From positions 62,001 to 126,000 of the forward strand of contig NZ_FQZY01000005.1 in assembly GCF_900142165.1 (NCBI RefSeq): a stretch of DNA of 64,000 nucleotides, written 5' to 3'. Shown in pieces: positions 16,125 to 25,428 of the stretch. The translations under genes and the position numbers were made by a program. The notes under the pieces are model-generated. The model did no database searches and was not told the origin of the DNA. It saw only the letters and a program-made list of their open reading frames with translations. Source of the stretch: Hespellia stercorisuis DSM 15480. Its GTDB lineage: Bacteria; Bacillota; Clostridia; Lachnospirales; Lachnospiraceae. Position 1 is the stretch's first letter, and the number at the start of each line of letters is the position of its first letter.

Positions 16125-17810
16125 TTATTTCACACTGGCATTTTTTTCACGCTTTGCCATTTCTTTCATTTCTTTTGCGCTCTGCAGGATCGTGTCTGTG
16201 ATCTCTGCACCGCCGAGGATTCTCGCCAGCTCACCTTCGGATTCCGACTGGTTCAGCAGACGGATTCCTGTGGTTGTCTTACCGTTTTCTGCTTTTTTTT
16301 CGATTGCAAAATGAGCGTCTGCCATGGCTGCGATCTGTGGGAGATGAGTGATGCAGATCACCTGATGATTTCTGCCGATGATGCGCATCTGCCCCGCGAC
16401 CTTTCCGGCTGTGATACCGCTGATTCCGGTGTCAATCTCGTCAAAGATCAGCGTCGGGGTATCCTCTCTGTCCGCCAGCACAGTCTTAACTGCCAGCATG
16501 ATTCGCGACAGCTCGCCGCCGGAAGCTACATTATACAATGCTTTCATCTCTTCCCCCGGGTTGGTGGAAACGATAAACTGCGCATCGTCTCTTCCATTTT
16601 CCGTATAATCCTTCATTTGTTCGAACTGCATATCGAATTGTACTTCAAGAAAATTTAATTCAATTAAGGCCTGTTTGATTTCCTGTGTAAGAGAAACAGC
16701 CGCTTTCTTTCTGGCCCTGCTCAATTTGTCGGAATCTGTCGAAAGCTTCTGTTCCGCACTCTCCAGCGCTGAGGACAGTCCTGCCAGATATGCGTCGTAA
16801 TCCTGAAGCTCGGACAGTCTCTTTTCCTGCTTTTCACAGTATGCTGAGATTTCTTCCACGTCATTTCCGTATTTTGATTTCAGATGATTCACCAGATTCA
16901 GACGCTCCTCCACTTCATGGAACTCTTCTTCTGAGAACTCAAAAGTTTTGGCGTACTCCATCAGTTCCCGGTTAAAATCATTCAGAAGGCTGTCCACATC
17001 CACAAGCTGTCCGTAGAGTTCCTCCGCTTTCTCCTCCGTCCCGGATATCTCCTGCATCGTCCGGATTGCCCGGCTCAGGGCGTCACTTACCCCCTCCGCC
17101 TCGCCTGTGTAGCGGTAAGTCTCGGCAATGGCCTCACTGAGCTTCTTTCCGCCGGTCATCCTGCGGTACTGTTCCTCCAGCTCCTGGTCTTCTCCCGGCC
17201 GCAGTCCCGCATCAGTAATCTCATCGACCTCGAACGCGAGAAGTGCCACCTCACGTTTTCGCTCCGCCTCATCCATCGACGCGTCCTCCAGCTCTCTCCT
17301 GCAGGCACGGTAATGCCGATATTCCTCCGCCAGCTTTTTCTTCAGCGAATCCACGGAATCTCTTGCATAGGCGTCAAGAATTGCCAGATGATTTTTTTTG
17401 TGAAGCAGGGATTCATGATCGTGCTGGCCATGAATATCGATCAGAATGCTGGCCACATCCCTCAGCACGCTCATATTGACGGTCTCGCCATTGATCTTGC
17501 TCACGCTGCGTCCATCCATCAGCTTTCTGCTGAGAAGAATCTGCCCCTCCTCCAAAAAGATATCCATCTCCTTCAGCTGTCGGATGATGGCCGGATTCTC
17601 CGGTTCAAATACCAGCTCCACCAGGCCGAAATCCGAGCCCTTTCTCAGCATATCTCTTGTGTACCTCCCGCCCAGTGCCAGATGTACCGAACCGAGAATA
17701 ATGGACTTTCCTGCTCCGGTCTCACCTGTCAGGATATTCAGCCCCGGCTGAAAATTCACCTCGACCTCATCAATCAGAGCCAGGTTTTTCACATGTAGAT
17801 TTCTTAACAT
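16125..17810 (-). CDS. recN: DNA repair protein RecN
   Basis: SMC-like ATPase acting on double-strand breaks. 561 aa. Walker A GETGAGKSIILG near residue 30; long helical, coiled-coil-rich middle (about 150-370); C-terminal LSRIMLAVKTVLAD (signature region), Walker B TLIFDEIDTGISG and ITHLPQIAAMADAHF. Last gene of the nusB-to-recN run, following argR by about 100 bp, with a strong terminator. Confidence 0.96.
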   Translation of the reverse strand: MLRNLHVKNLALIDEVEVNFQPGLNILTGETGAGKSIILGSVHLALGGRYTRDMLRKGSDFGLVELVFEPENPAIIRQLKEMDIFLEEGQILLSRKLMDGRSVSKINGETVNMSVLRDVASILIDIHGQHDHESLLHKKNHLAILDAYARDSVDSLKKKLAEEYRHYRACRRELEDASMDEAERKREVALLAFEVDEITDAGLRPGEDQELEEQYRRMTGGKKLSEAIAETYRYTGEAEGVSDALSRAIRTMQEISGTEEKAEELYGQLVDVDSLLNDFNRELMEYAKTFEFSEEEFHEVEERLNLVNHLKSKYGNDVEEISAYCEKQEKRLSELQDYDAYLAGLSSALESAEQKLSTDSDKLSRARKKAAVSLTQEIKQALIELNFLEVQFDMQFEQMKDYTENGRDDAQFIVSTNPGEEMKALYNVASGGELSRIMLAVKTVLADREDTPTLIFDEIDTGISGITAGKVAGQMRIIGRNHQVICITHLPQIAAMADAHFAIEKKAENGKTTTGIRLLNQSESEGELARILGGAEITDTILQSAKEMKEMAKREKNASVK

Positions 17811-17912
17811 ATCGTTCTCCCATTCAAGTCTTTCAAATAAAACAAACTTTCTTCCTGCCGTCCCTGCATCATTCCGGTGCCGTGCGGCTTTTACATGATC
17901 TGCCGCTGAATC

Positions 17913-18359
17913 CTACACAATCTTGCGGATCTTGTTCATCACATTCACCGTATCGTCCACGCTCCGGATTGCACACATGATCGTATCGTCGCCCGCGATA
18001 CACCCCACAACCTCGCTCCACTTCATCGCATCGATTGCCGCCGCAACTGCCATCGCCATGCCGGAAACCGTTTTGATCACAAGAATATTCTGTGCCATAT
18101 CCATGGATACATACCCATCCTTCAGCACTCTCATATATTTCTCATTGATGCTGCTCTCCTCATTCTGGAGCACTACATATTTCTGACGACCGCCGTCTAC
18201 GGACACCTTCGTCAGCTTCAGCACACGGATATCTCTGGAAACTGTCGCCTGCGTCACTTTGAAGCCCGCATCGTTGAGGCGCTGCGCCAATTCTTCCTGC
18301 GTCTCGATATTATACTGATTGATCAGCTCGATAATTTTTGCATGTCGATTGTCTTTCAT
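17913..18359 (-). CDS. argR: arginine repressor
   Basis: Hexameric transcription factor that uses arginine as corepressor. 148 aa. The N-terminal winged helix includes LAQRLNDAGFKVTQATVSRD; the C-terminal arginine-binding domain ends with GCIAGDDTIMCAIRS, the conserved GDDT motif. ATG lies 3 bp after the nadK stop, so it is cotranscribed. The nadK-argR-recN order is common in Clostridia. Confidence 0.96.
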   Translation of the reverse strand: MKDNRHAKIIELINQYNIETQEELAQRLNDAGFKVTQATVSRDIRVLKLTKVSVDGGRQKYVVLQNEESSINEKYMRVLKDGYVSMDMAQNILVIKTVSGMAMAVAAAIDAMKWSEVVGCIAGDDTIMCAIRSVDDTVNVMNKIRKIV

Positions 18360-18362
18360 CGT

Positions 18363-19196
18363 TTAGTTTCCTTTCATCTTTCTCCGCATGGTTTTCAAGA
18401 AGCTTTCCCCATTCAGCTTTACAAGCTTTGTGACTTCAGCTGCTTTTTGGATCGTTACCCGATCCCCCGTCTGCAGGGCAATCATATCCGTCCCATCAAA
18501 AGAAACCGCAGCATCCTCAATCTTACCATAGCGGCCTTCCGCAATCTGGATCTCGATCGTATCCTCCGCAGACAGCACCACACTTCCGGTATTCAATGCA
18601 TGTGCACAGATTGGTGTGATCACGACCAGAGACGCCGTCGGCTCTACCACCGGTCCGCCGGCTGACAGGTTATAGCCTGTAGATCCGGTCGGGGTAGATA
18701 CGATTACGCCATCCGCCTGATAGCTGTCCAGAAGATCTCCGTTCACATAAATGTCAAACTGTAAGATCCTTAGTCCGCCCCTTCTCGACACGACCACATC
18801 GTTGAGTGCGATCTCCTCGCGTTCCTGATTGATAAACGCCTGCAGCATCATTCGCTTTTCCGTCACCGGATCGGTGGAAAAAAGACTCTCAATCTGCTTT
18901 TTCGCGTCCTGAACTTCAACCTCTGTCAGATATCCAAGGGTTCCCATATTAATTCCGAGCAGCGGGTAATCTACATAGCGGAGTTCTCTCGCCGCCTGGA
19001 TCATGGTTCCGTCCCCGCCCAGAATGATCGCACAGTCCATATTATCCGGAACGGTTCCTTTTACAATATGTCCATTTTCTTCTTTTTCCCCAATGATGCA
19101 CGTCTTTCCCGCCGACTCGATAAAAGCTTTGATATCATTCGTCACTTTATAATCCACGTCTTTCATCGTGTTTGTGATGACATAAAATTTATCCAT
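18363..19196 (-). CDS. nadK: NAD kinase
   Basis: Phosphorylates NAD to NADP. 277 aa, normal for the bacterial enzyme. GGDGTMIQAAR near residue 58 is the ATP/NAD GGDGT motif, and DGVIVSTPTGSTGYNLSAGGP near 160 is the second signature. Sits between tlyA and argR with gaps of 11 and 3 bp, so part of the same transcript. Confidence 0.96.
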   Translation of the reverse strand: MDKFYVITNTMKDVDYKVTNDIKAFIESAGKTCIIGEKEENGHIVKGTVPDNMDCAIILGGDGTMIQAARELRYVDYPLLGINMGTLGYLTEVEVQDAKKQIESLFSTDPVTEKRMMLQAFINQEREEIALNDVVVSRRGGLRILQFDIYVNGDLLDSYQADGVIVSTPTGSTGYNLSAGGPVVEPTASLVVITPICAHALNTGSVVLSAEDTIEIQIAEGRYGKIEDAAVSFDGTDMIALQTGDRVTIQKAAEVTKLVKLNGESFLKTMRRKMKGN

Positions 19197-19207
19197 GATG
19201 TTCCCCT

Positions 19208-20017
19208 TTATTTTGCAAGTTTCTCAAATGCCTGATCGACGACGCTGTCTAAATCCACCTGTATCTCTGGAAGACCATTCTCAATTCCGGCTTTTTTCAG
19301 ATGCACAAGATACTCGATGTTTCCCTCCGGTCCTTTGATTGGAGAGAATGCGATATTGAGCACCGCAAAGCCTATGCTCTGTGCATAGGATGTCACTTTT
19401 TCTATCACTTCATGATGGGTGCTTCGCTCACGCACCACACCCTTTTTTCCGACCTTTTCTCTGCCTGCCTCAAACTGCGGTTTGATGAGCGCCACGATCT
19501 CGCCATCATCTACCAGGTAATTGCGGATTGGGATCAGCACCTTGGTCAGGGAAATAAAGGAGACATCAATGGAAGAAAAATCTATGGGCTCCCCGATATC
19601 CTCCGGTGTCACGTAACGTATGTTCGTTTTTTCCATACACACGACACGCTCATCCTGACGAAGTTTCCAGTCCAGCTGCCCTCTTCCCACATCGATTGCA
19701 AACACTTTTCTGGCACCATTTTGCAGCATACAGTCCGTGAAGCCTCCTGTCGACGATCCCACATCCGTACAGACTTTGTCCTGAACTGAAACGTCAAATT
19801 CTGCGATTGCCTTTTCCAGTTTCAGACCACCGCGGCTCACATACGGAAGTGTATGCCCGCGAACCTCAATCTGCGCCTCCACCGGAAAATTAGTCCCGGC
19901 CTTGTCTTCCTTCTGGCCATCCACATAGACATTGCCCGACATGATGATCGCCTTGGCTTTTTCCCTGGACGCCGCCAGATTTCGTTGTACGAGTAAAATA
20001 TCTAACCGTTCTTTCAT
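19208..20017 (-). CDS. tlyA: TlyA family rRNA methyltransferase / hemolysin-like protein
   Basis: 269 aa. An N-terminal S4 RNA-binding domain (LDILLVQRNLAASREKAKAI, first 60 residues) precedes an FtsJ-type SAM methyltransferase domain with DVGSSTGGFTDCMLQ near residue 88 (motif I) and DVSFISL near 153. TlyA of mycobacteria 2'-O-methylates 16S and 23S rRNA; whether this one does so is inference. 13 bp after dxs. Confidence 0.92.
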   Translation of the reverse strand: MKERLDILLVQRNLAASREKAKAIIMSGNVYVDGQKEDKAGTNFPVEAQIEVRGHTLPYVSRGGLKLEKAIAEFDVSVQDKVCTDVGSSTGGFTDCMLQNGARKVFAIDVGRGQLDWKLRQDERVVCMEKTNIRYVTPEDIGEPIDFSSIDVSFISLTKVLIPIRNYLVDDGEIVALIKPQFEAGREKVGKKGVVRERSTHHEVIEKVTSYAQSIGFAVLNIAFSPIKGPEGNIEYLVHLKKAGIENGLPEIQVDLDSVVDQAFEKLAK

Positions 20018-20030
20018 GTTCTCTCCTAAT

Positions 20031-21902
20031 CTATCGCTGCATAGAAATAAATTCTGTAATAATCTGTTTCGTCACGTGCTCTTTATCCAGCCCGACTTCT
20101 TTTCTCAGGACTTCGACATTGCCATGCTCCACGTACTCATCCGGGATTCCGAAGCTATGTACCGCGACATCCAGCTTCGCACGGTTCACATACTCCAGAA
20201 CCTGCTCACCGTATCCGCCGATCAGCACGTTCTCCTCGATGGTGATAAATAGTTTGTGAGTCTTTGCAAGTTCCTCCAGACACCCTGTATCGAGAGGCTT
20301 CACAAAACGTGCATTGATCAGACTGCAGCTATAGCCGATCTCTTTCAGTTCATTGCGCACAGACCTGGCCAGCTCTGACATGTGTCCCACGAAGAAGATT
20401 GCGATGTCCTCCTCCTCATAAAGAACTTCACTCCTGCCGTAAATAATCTCCGCGCGGAATTTTTCCAGCCCCTCGTAGGCCTCCCCCCGCGGATAGCGCA
20501 GTGCAACCGGTCCGTCAAAATCTACCGCAAATCGAAGCATGTCAGCCATCTCCCACCGGTTCTTCGGTGACAGAATCGTCAGATTCGGAACGGTGGACAA
20601 AAAGGACAGGTCAAACAATCCCTGATGGGTTTCCCCGTCGCTCCCCACAAGTCCAGCTCTGTCAACCGCAATCACCACCGGAAGGTTCTGAAGACAGACA
20701 TCGTGTATGGTCTGGTCATACGCGCGCTGTAAAAAGGAAGAGTAGAGGGCCACCACTGGCTTTAATCCACCGGCGGCAAGTCCTGCCGCAAAGGTCAGTG
20801 CATGCTCCTCCGCAATTCCCACATCAAAAAATCGCTCTGGGAATTTTCTGGAAAACCGGGTCAGTCCGGTACCGTCCGACATCGCCGCCGTGATGGCCAC
20901 CACATCGGGATTTTTCTTTCCAATGTCACAGATAACTTTTGAGAAGACATCCGTATAGCTGTCTTTTTCGCTGACCGACTTCGGCTCTCCTGTCTCGATA
21001 TCAAACGGCCCGATTCCATGGAACCCGGAGGGATTCTGTCTGGCCGGTTCATAGCCCCGTCCCTTCTCCGTGATCACATGCACCAGTACCGCATGCTTTA
21101 TTCTTTTTGCATCCTGAAACACCCTGTATAATTTCTTCACATCGTGGCCGTCCACCGGCCCGAGATATGTGATTCCCATATCCTCGAAAAACATGCCCGG
21201 GACAAACAGCTGCTTAATCCCGCTCTTTGTCTTTTTCATTTGGCGGATAATTTTTTCTCCGCTCCCGGGAATCTTCGCCAGTGTATCCTCCACACCCTTT
21301 TTCAATTCGGTGTAAGCATCCGCCGTTCGAAGACCGTTCAGGTAATTCGACATTCCTCCCACGTTCGGAGAGATTGACATGTTGTTGTCGTTCAGGACAA
21401 TGATGAAATTACTCTTTAATGCAGATGCATTGTTAAGTGCCTCATAAGCCATGCCGCCGGTTAGGGAGCCATCTCCGATGATGGAGATCACCTTATGGTC
21501 CTCTCCCTTGATATCCCGCGCCTTGACCAGTCCAAGACCCGCTGAGATTGAGGTGGAACTGTGTCCGGTATCAAAGGCATCACAGGCGCTCTCCTTCCGC
21601 TTCGGGAAACCGCTCATTCCACCATATTTGCGCAGATCATCAAACCCGCTCTTTCTCCCTGTCAGAAGCTTGTGGGTGTAAGACTGATGTCCCACATCCC
21701 ACACCATCTTATCCTTTGGCAGTTCAAAAGCAAGATGAAGCGCCATCGTCAGCTCTACCACCCCAAGGTTTGATGCGAGATGTCCGCCGGTCTCACTGAT
21801 CTTTTTCACGAGAAATTCCCGGATTTCCTCTGCCAGGACTTCCAGTTCTTCCGGATCCAGATCTTTGATGTCATTTGCTTTTTGAATCTTTTCCAATACC
21901 AT
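20031..21902 (-). CDS. dxs: 1-deoxy-D-xylulose-5-phosphate synthase
   Basis: First enzyme of the MEP isoprenoid pathway, condensing pyruvate and glyceraldehyde 3-phosphate with thiamine diphosphate. 623 aa. GDGSLTGGMAYEALNNAS near residue 145 is the ThDP/Mg site; GIAEEHALTFAAGLA near 370 and DRAGLVGSDGETHQG near 430 are transketolase-family signatures. Directly follows ispA by 13 bp, coupling precursor supply with prenyl chain synthesis. Confidence 0.97.
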   Translation of the reverse strand: MVLEKIQKANDIKDLDPEELEVLAEEIREFLVKKISETGGHLASNLGVVELTMALHLAFELPKDKMVWDVGHQSYTHKLLTGRKSGFDDLRKYGGMSGFPKRKESACDAFDTGHSSTSISAGLGLVKARDIKGEDHKVISIIGDGSLTGGMAYEALNNASALKSNFIIVLNDNNMSISPNVGGMSNYLNGLRTADAYTELKKGVEDTLAKIPGSGEKIIRQMKKTKSGIKQLFVPGMFFEDMGITYLGPVDGHDVKKLYRVFQDAKRIKHAVLVHVITEKGRGYEPARQNPSGFHGIGPFDIETGEPKSVSEKDSYTDVFSKVICDIGKKNPDVVAITAAMSDGTGLTRFSRKFPERFFDVGIAEEHALTFAAGLAAGGLKPVVALYSSFLQRAYDQTIHDVCLQNLPVVIAVDRAGLVGSDGETHQGLFDLSFLSTVPNLTILSPKNRWEMADMLRFAVDFDGPVALRYPRGEAYEGLEKFRAEIIYGRSEVLYEEEDIAIFFVGHMSELARSVRNELKEIGYSCSLINARFVKPLDTGCLEELAKTHKLFITIEENVLIGGYGEQVLEYVNRAKLDVAVHSFGIPDEYVEHGNVEVLRKEVGLDKEHVTKQIITEFISMQR

Positions 21903-21915
21903 AAGAAATCCCTCT

Positions 21916-22806
21916 CTAACTTTTTCTGTGTACTAATTCTGACAGAAGCCATTCCAGATACGGATTGCTTCTATCCAGACTTCTAAGCTCCCCGAGTGCA
22001 GCCTCTGAAATCTGTTCCACATCCTTCTTCGCCCCCTCAAGTCCCTTCCATGTCACGTACGTTGTCTTCTCATTTTTCTCATCGCTGTGAACCGGTTTGC
22101 CGAGCTCCTCCGCGGTGCTTATGACATCCAGAATGTCATCCTGGATCTGAAATGCCATTCCCACATCGGACGCAATCTTCTCCACACTGGTAATTTCTGC
22201 ATCCGATGCCCCCGCAAGAATTGCCCCGATCATCATGGAGCTCTCGATCAGCGCTCCTGTCTTCAGCTCGTAGATAAACTCCAATGTCTCACCGGTGATT
22301 GCATGTCCGGTCTCTTTCACATCCACCACCTGACCGCCGATCATTCCGAAGATTCCCGCCTTCCGTGCGAGAACTCCGAGCGCACGGCCGATCCGCTGGC
22401 TCTGCTCCGGCTCCATCTCAAATGCACCCGCCGCTGTCTCAAACGCATAGTTGAGAAGCGCATCCCCGGCCAGGATCCCCATATCCTCACCGTATACCAC
22501 ATGGGTCGTCTTTCTGCCTCTCCGGTAATCATCATTGTCCATGGCTGGCAGGTCATCGTGCACCAGGGAATACGTATGGATCATCTCCATGGCCGCCATA
22601 AACGGCTCGACCAGTCTCCCCTCCCCGCCGAACATAGTATAAGTTTCCTGCATGAGCATGGGCCGCAGACGTTTTCCGCCTGCCATCAGACTGTATTCCA
22701 TGGCTTCCATAATAAGCTTCTGACATCCCTTTTTCTCCGGCAGATACCGAACCAGAATCTCTTCTATATTAGTTACCTTTTGCTTTCGTTCTTCCTGAAA
22801 ATCCAT
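21916..22806 (-). CDS. ispA: polyprenyl (farnesyl/geranyl) diphosphate synthase
   Basis: Trans-prenyltransferase building C10-C15 or longer chains from IPP and DMAPP. 296 aa. The first aspartate motif is DDLPAMDNDDYRRG near residue 84; the second is FQIQDDILD near 220. KRLRPML near residue 45 binds the diphosphate. Chain length cannot be read with certainty. The ATG follows the xseB stop directly. Confidence 0.93.
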   Translation of the reverse strand: MDFQEERKQKVTNIEEILVRYLPEKKGCQKLIMEAMEYSLMAGGKRLRPMLMQETYTMFGGEGRLVEPFMAAMEMIHTYSLVHDDLPAMDNDDYRRGRKTTHVVYGEDMGILAGDALLNYAFETAAGAFEMEPEQSQRIGRALGVLARKAGIFGMIGGQVVDVKETGHAITGETLEFIYELKTGALIESSMMIGAILAGASDAEITSVEKIASDVGMAFQIQDDILDVISTAEELGKPVHSDEKNEKTTYVTWKGLEGAKKDVEQISEAALGELRSLDRSNPYLEWLLSELVHRKS

Positions 22807-23043
22807 CTAAAACTCCTGTTCCTGCCCCTGGGCATCCAACACCATAACCTTCTTCTCCACCGCATCGATTTTTTCATTGCAGCGCCTGAGCATCTCCATC
22901 CCCTGATTGTACAGCGTAAAGGAGTCCTCCAGCGTCACGTCCGTACTCTCCATCCGGGCAACCAGCCCGTCCAGCGCAGCGAACATCTCCTCCAGAGATT
23001 CTTCGCCCTGCTCTGTCTTTCGATCCTCTGATTTATCTGCCAT
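22807..23043 (-). CDS. xseB: exodeoxyribonuclease VII small subunit
   Basis: 78 aa. SLEEMFAALDGLVARMES and LEDSFTLYNQGMEMLRRC form the two-helix fold of the small subunit that multimerises on XseA. ATG 23043 has AAGGAGG 7 bp upstream and is preferred to the 16-residue longer frame. It overlaps the xseA 3' end by 11 bp. Confidence 0.94.
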   Translation of the reverse strand: MADKSEDRKTEQGEESLEEMFAALDGLVARMESTDVTLEDSFTLYNQGMEMLRRCNEKIDAVEKKVMVLDAQGQEQEF

Positions 23044-24250
23044 GGTAATCCTCCTTTCCAGTCTCCACAACCTTCGTCCGGATTCGCCCATCCGTCACAT
23101 AGATTGTCAGTTCATCCTCTTTTCCGACCTCTTCTATACTCTTTATATTCTTCCGCTCCCGATTCTCCACGTAAGAAAAACCCTGATTCAGCTTATCCAG
23201 CGGAGAGAGTCTCCGCATCTGCTCGATGCAGAGTGCAAACTGATGCTTTCTCTGCTCCAGTTTTTCCTGCATCAGACGCCTCAACCGGTCTTCCAATTCT
23301 CCCGCCAGCTGTCGTTTTTCGTTCAGCTTCTGCTGTGGATGCAGCATCTTCAGACGCAGAGCAAGCTGCTCGCTCCGGTTTCTCTCACGCCGGAGCTGCT
23401 CCAGCACGAGACGCTGCATGCGCTGTCTGTAGCCCCGCATGGAATCCGCCACGCCGAGGTATTCAAAGACTGCCAGTTCTGCCGCAGCCGACGGTGTCGG
23501 TGCCCTCAGATCCGCCACGTAATCCGCGATGGTCGTGTCAGTCTCATGGCCGACGGCAGAGATGACCGGTACGCTGCACTCAAAAATTGCCCGCGCGACC
23601 TCCTCCTCATTAAATGCCCAGAGATCCTCTATGGAGCCACCGCCGCGGCCCACGATCATGACGTCTACCTGTTTTTTCTCCAGCATGCGGATTCCCCGCA
23701 CAATACTCTCCTTCGCACCCTCACCCTGCACAAGCGCCGGATACAGAATCAGCTGCACATACGGATTTCTCCGGGTGGACACATTGATAATATCCCGCAC
23801 TGCCGCGCCGGTCGGCGCCGTGACGATCCCTATGGTTTTCGGAAAAAGCGGGACAGGGCGCTTATATTCCTGCGCAAACATGCCCATCTCTTCCAGTTCT
23901 TTTTTAAGTGCCTCAAATTTTTCATGCAATACACCTGCCCCATCCAGAATAATCTGCTTCGCATACAGCTGATACCGCCCGTCCCGCTCATAGGTGCTGA
24001 TATTGCCCAGAACGATCACCTGCTGTCCCTCTGTCATACGAAAAGAAAGCCCCGCTCTCTGACCCGCAAACATGATGCAGGAAATCGTTCCGGACTCATC
24101 CTTTAAAGAAAAATATATATGGCCCGAGGTATGATACTTACAGTTGGATACCTCGCCTTTCACGTAAATACGGCCTAACATATAATCCTGTGTAAACATA
24201 TTCTTGATGTATGCATTTACCTGTTTAACTGAATACACATTCTGCATCAT
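23033..24250 (-). CDS. xseA: exodeoxyribonuclease VII large subunit
   Basis: Catalytic subunit that degrades single-stranded DNA. 405 aa. N-terminal OB fold (about residues 1-100, MLGRIYVKGEVSNCKYHTSGH), then the catalytic domain with IGIVTAPTGAAVRDI and VMIVGRGGGSIEDLWAFNEE, and a coiled-coil C-terminus (about 290-370). 17 bp after nusB. Confidence 0.96.
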   Translation of the reverse strand: MMQNVYSVKQVNAYIKNMFTQDYMLGRIYVKGEVSNCKYHTSGHIYFSLKDESGTISCIMFAGQRAGLSFRMTEGQQVIVLGNISTYERDGRYQLYAKQIILDGAGVLHEKFEALKKELEEMGMFAQEYKRPVPLFPKTIGIVTAPTGAAVRDIINVSTRRNPYVQLILYPALVQGEGAKESIVRGIRMLEKKQVDVMIVGRGGGSIEDLWAFNEEEVARAIFECSVPVISAVGHETDTTIADYVADLRAPTPSAAAELAVFEYLGVADSMRGYRQRMQRLVLEQLRRERNRSEQLALRLKMLHPQQKLNEKRQLAGELEDRLRRLMQEKLEQRKHQFALCIEQMRRLSPLDKLNQGFSYVENRERKNIKSIEEVGKEDELTIYVTDGRIRTKVVETGKEDYHGR

Positions 24251-24267
24251 ACTCTCCTATGCGGCCG

Positions 24268-24669
24268 TTATTCTTTTGCGAACTTCGCCAGCACCCCGTT
24301 CACAAAGGAAGGCCCCTCGTCACTGGAATACTTCTTCGCCAGTTCCACGGCCTCGTTGATCGCCACTCCCGCCGGCACGTCATCATCCCACCGGATCTCG
24401 TAGAGCGCCAGCCGCATAATCGTCAGATCCACCTTGTTCATACGGGATGTCTTCCAACCTGTGGTCTCCTCGTTGAGCAGTCCATCGATCTCCTCCAGGC
24501 GTTCCACAATGTGGCCGACCTTCGTCTTCATATAGCTGTAATCACTCTCTTTGATATCATCCAGAGTATCCAGGTACAGTCCCAGCTGATCCTCCATCTC
24601 CTCCCCCGTATAAAATTCTATTCCGAAGAGCATCTGAAAAATGTGCTCTCTCAATTCTGATCTGGTCAT
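24268..24669 (-). CDS. nusB: transcription antitermination protein NusB
   Basis: 133 aa all-helical protein that works with NusE (S10) at boxA during rRNA transcription. TRSELREHIFQMLFGIEFYT at the start and LALYEIRWDDDVPAGVAINE, VELAKKYSSDEGPSFVNGVL at the end are typical. First gene of the operon running to recN, with a recognisable promoter in the preceding gap. Confidence 0.96.
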   Translation of the reverse strand: MTRSELREHIFQMLFGIEFYTGEEMEDQLGLYLDTLDDIKESDYSYMKTKVGHIVERLEEIDGLLNEETTGWKTSRMNKVDLTIMRLALYEIRWDDDVPAGVAINEAVELAKKYSSDEGPSFVNGVLAKFAKE

Positions 24670-24739
24670 CGCATTTCCTTTCCCGGGTGCCGCTGTCCTC
24701 TTGGCCGGAACCCATTATCTATCCAATTTCGTACTTTTC

Positions 24740-24769
24740 ATTATACTACACCCACACAAGTCTTGGCAA
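24740..24769 (-). promoter_or_regulatory. sigma-A promoter of the nusB operon
   Basis: TATAAT (24740-24745) and TTGCCA (24764-24769) on the minus strand with an 18-bp spacer, about 70 bp ahead of the nusB start codon. Confidence 0.7.
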
Positions 24770-24881
24770 TCAAAATATGCTTTCCAGAAATTGTGTAAAA
24801 GTATGCCGCAGACTCTGAAACAGACCGTATGCGGACGCGTCCTCTCCACCCCGCTGCCTGTTTATGGTCGGTAAAGCAACA

Positions 24882-24928
24882 GGGGACGTATCCCGTTTGC
24901 ATGTATTTTGCAAATGGGATACGTCCCC
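24882..24928. repeat. GGGGACGTA palindrome, variant D
   Basis: Inverted repeat with 20-bp arms (GGGGACGTATCCC at the outer ends) differing at one position, 7-nt centre. It shares the GGGGACGTA core with the three larger palindromes at 32223, 52907 and 59010 but not their outer sequence. It occupies the 292-bp gap between asp23 and nusB, which otherwise holds only the nusB promoter. Confidence 0.75.
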
Positions 24929-24961
24929 CAAAATCGCTTTTCTTCTCTCCGGTCAGCCGTC

Positions 24962-25345
24962 CTACTGGTCTTCTTCCATATCCACACCGGCCACTTTGAT
25001 GTTGACATCCGCCACATCCAGTCCCGTCATGTTCTCAATGGCTGCCTTCACTTTCTCCTGCACCTTGGAAGTGATATCCATGATGCTGTAATTGTACTTC
25101 AGATTCAGGGCAAGATTGACTGTGACCACGCCTTCCAGCACGTCCACCTTCACACCCTTCGACAGCTTCTTCATTCCCAGACGGCTGATCAGCTCATTGC
25201 TGATATTGCCCGCCATGGATGCGACGCCTTCCACCTCAGTTGCCGCAAGACCCGCAATGATTGCCACTACTTCGTCCGCGATCTGTACTTCTCCCATGTT
25301 TGGGTCGTTCTGTATTGTATACGTATTTCTCTCGTCTTTCGCCAT
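24962..25345 (-). CDS. Asp23/Gls24 family envelope stress protein
   Basis: 127 aa, DUF322 family. GEVQIADEVVAIIAGLAATE, the family's N-terminal signature, is followed by VKVDVLEGVVTVNLALNLKYN. Homologues (Asp23, AmaP partners, YqhY in Bacillus) are membrane-associated or linked to envelope and acetyl-CoA carboxylase control; a gene of this family next to nusB matches the Bacillus yqhY-nusB arrangement. Role here is not established. Confidence 0.92.
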   Translation of the reverse strand: MAKDERNTYTIQNDPNMGEVQIADEVVAIIAGLAATEVEGVASMAGNISNELISRLGMKKLSKGVKVDVLEGVVTVNLALNLKYNYSIMDITSKVQEKVKAAIENMTGLDVADVNIKVAGVDMEEDQ

Positions 25346-25390
25346 TATATAACCTCCTGTACCGTTCTTCTTGGTCTAATCTCTGCGTTT

Positions 25391-25418
25391 ATTATAACAA
25401 ATATCCCTCTGTTTGCAA
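25391..25418 (-). promoter_or_regulatory. sigma-A promoter of the asp23-family gene
   Basis: TATAAT (25391-25396) and TTGCAA (25413-25418) on the minus strand with a 16-bp spacer, beginning just after the prfC stop. Confidence 0.7.
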
Positions 25419-25428
25419 AGGGTAAAGT

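Noticed and set aside
15764-16314. Plus-strand reading frames with repeated peptides (MMDIRP..., LLDDGHSPCEI...) over the repeat array and at 6363-6785
   Set aside because: They are frame-by-chance translations of the structured repeat, read against the gene direction, without Shine-Dalgarno sequences; the frame shifts with the 124-bp period (not a multiple of 3).
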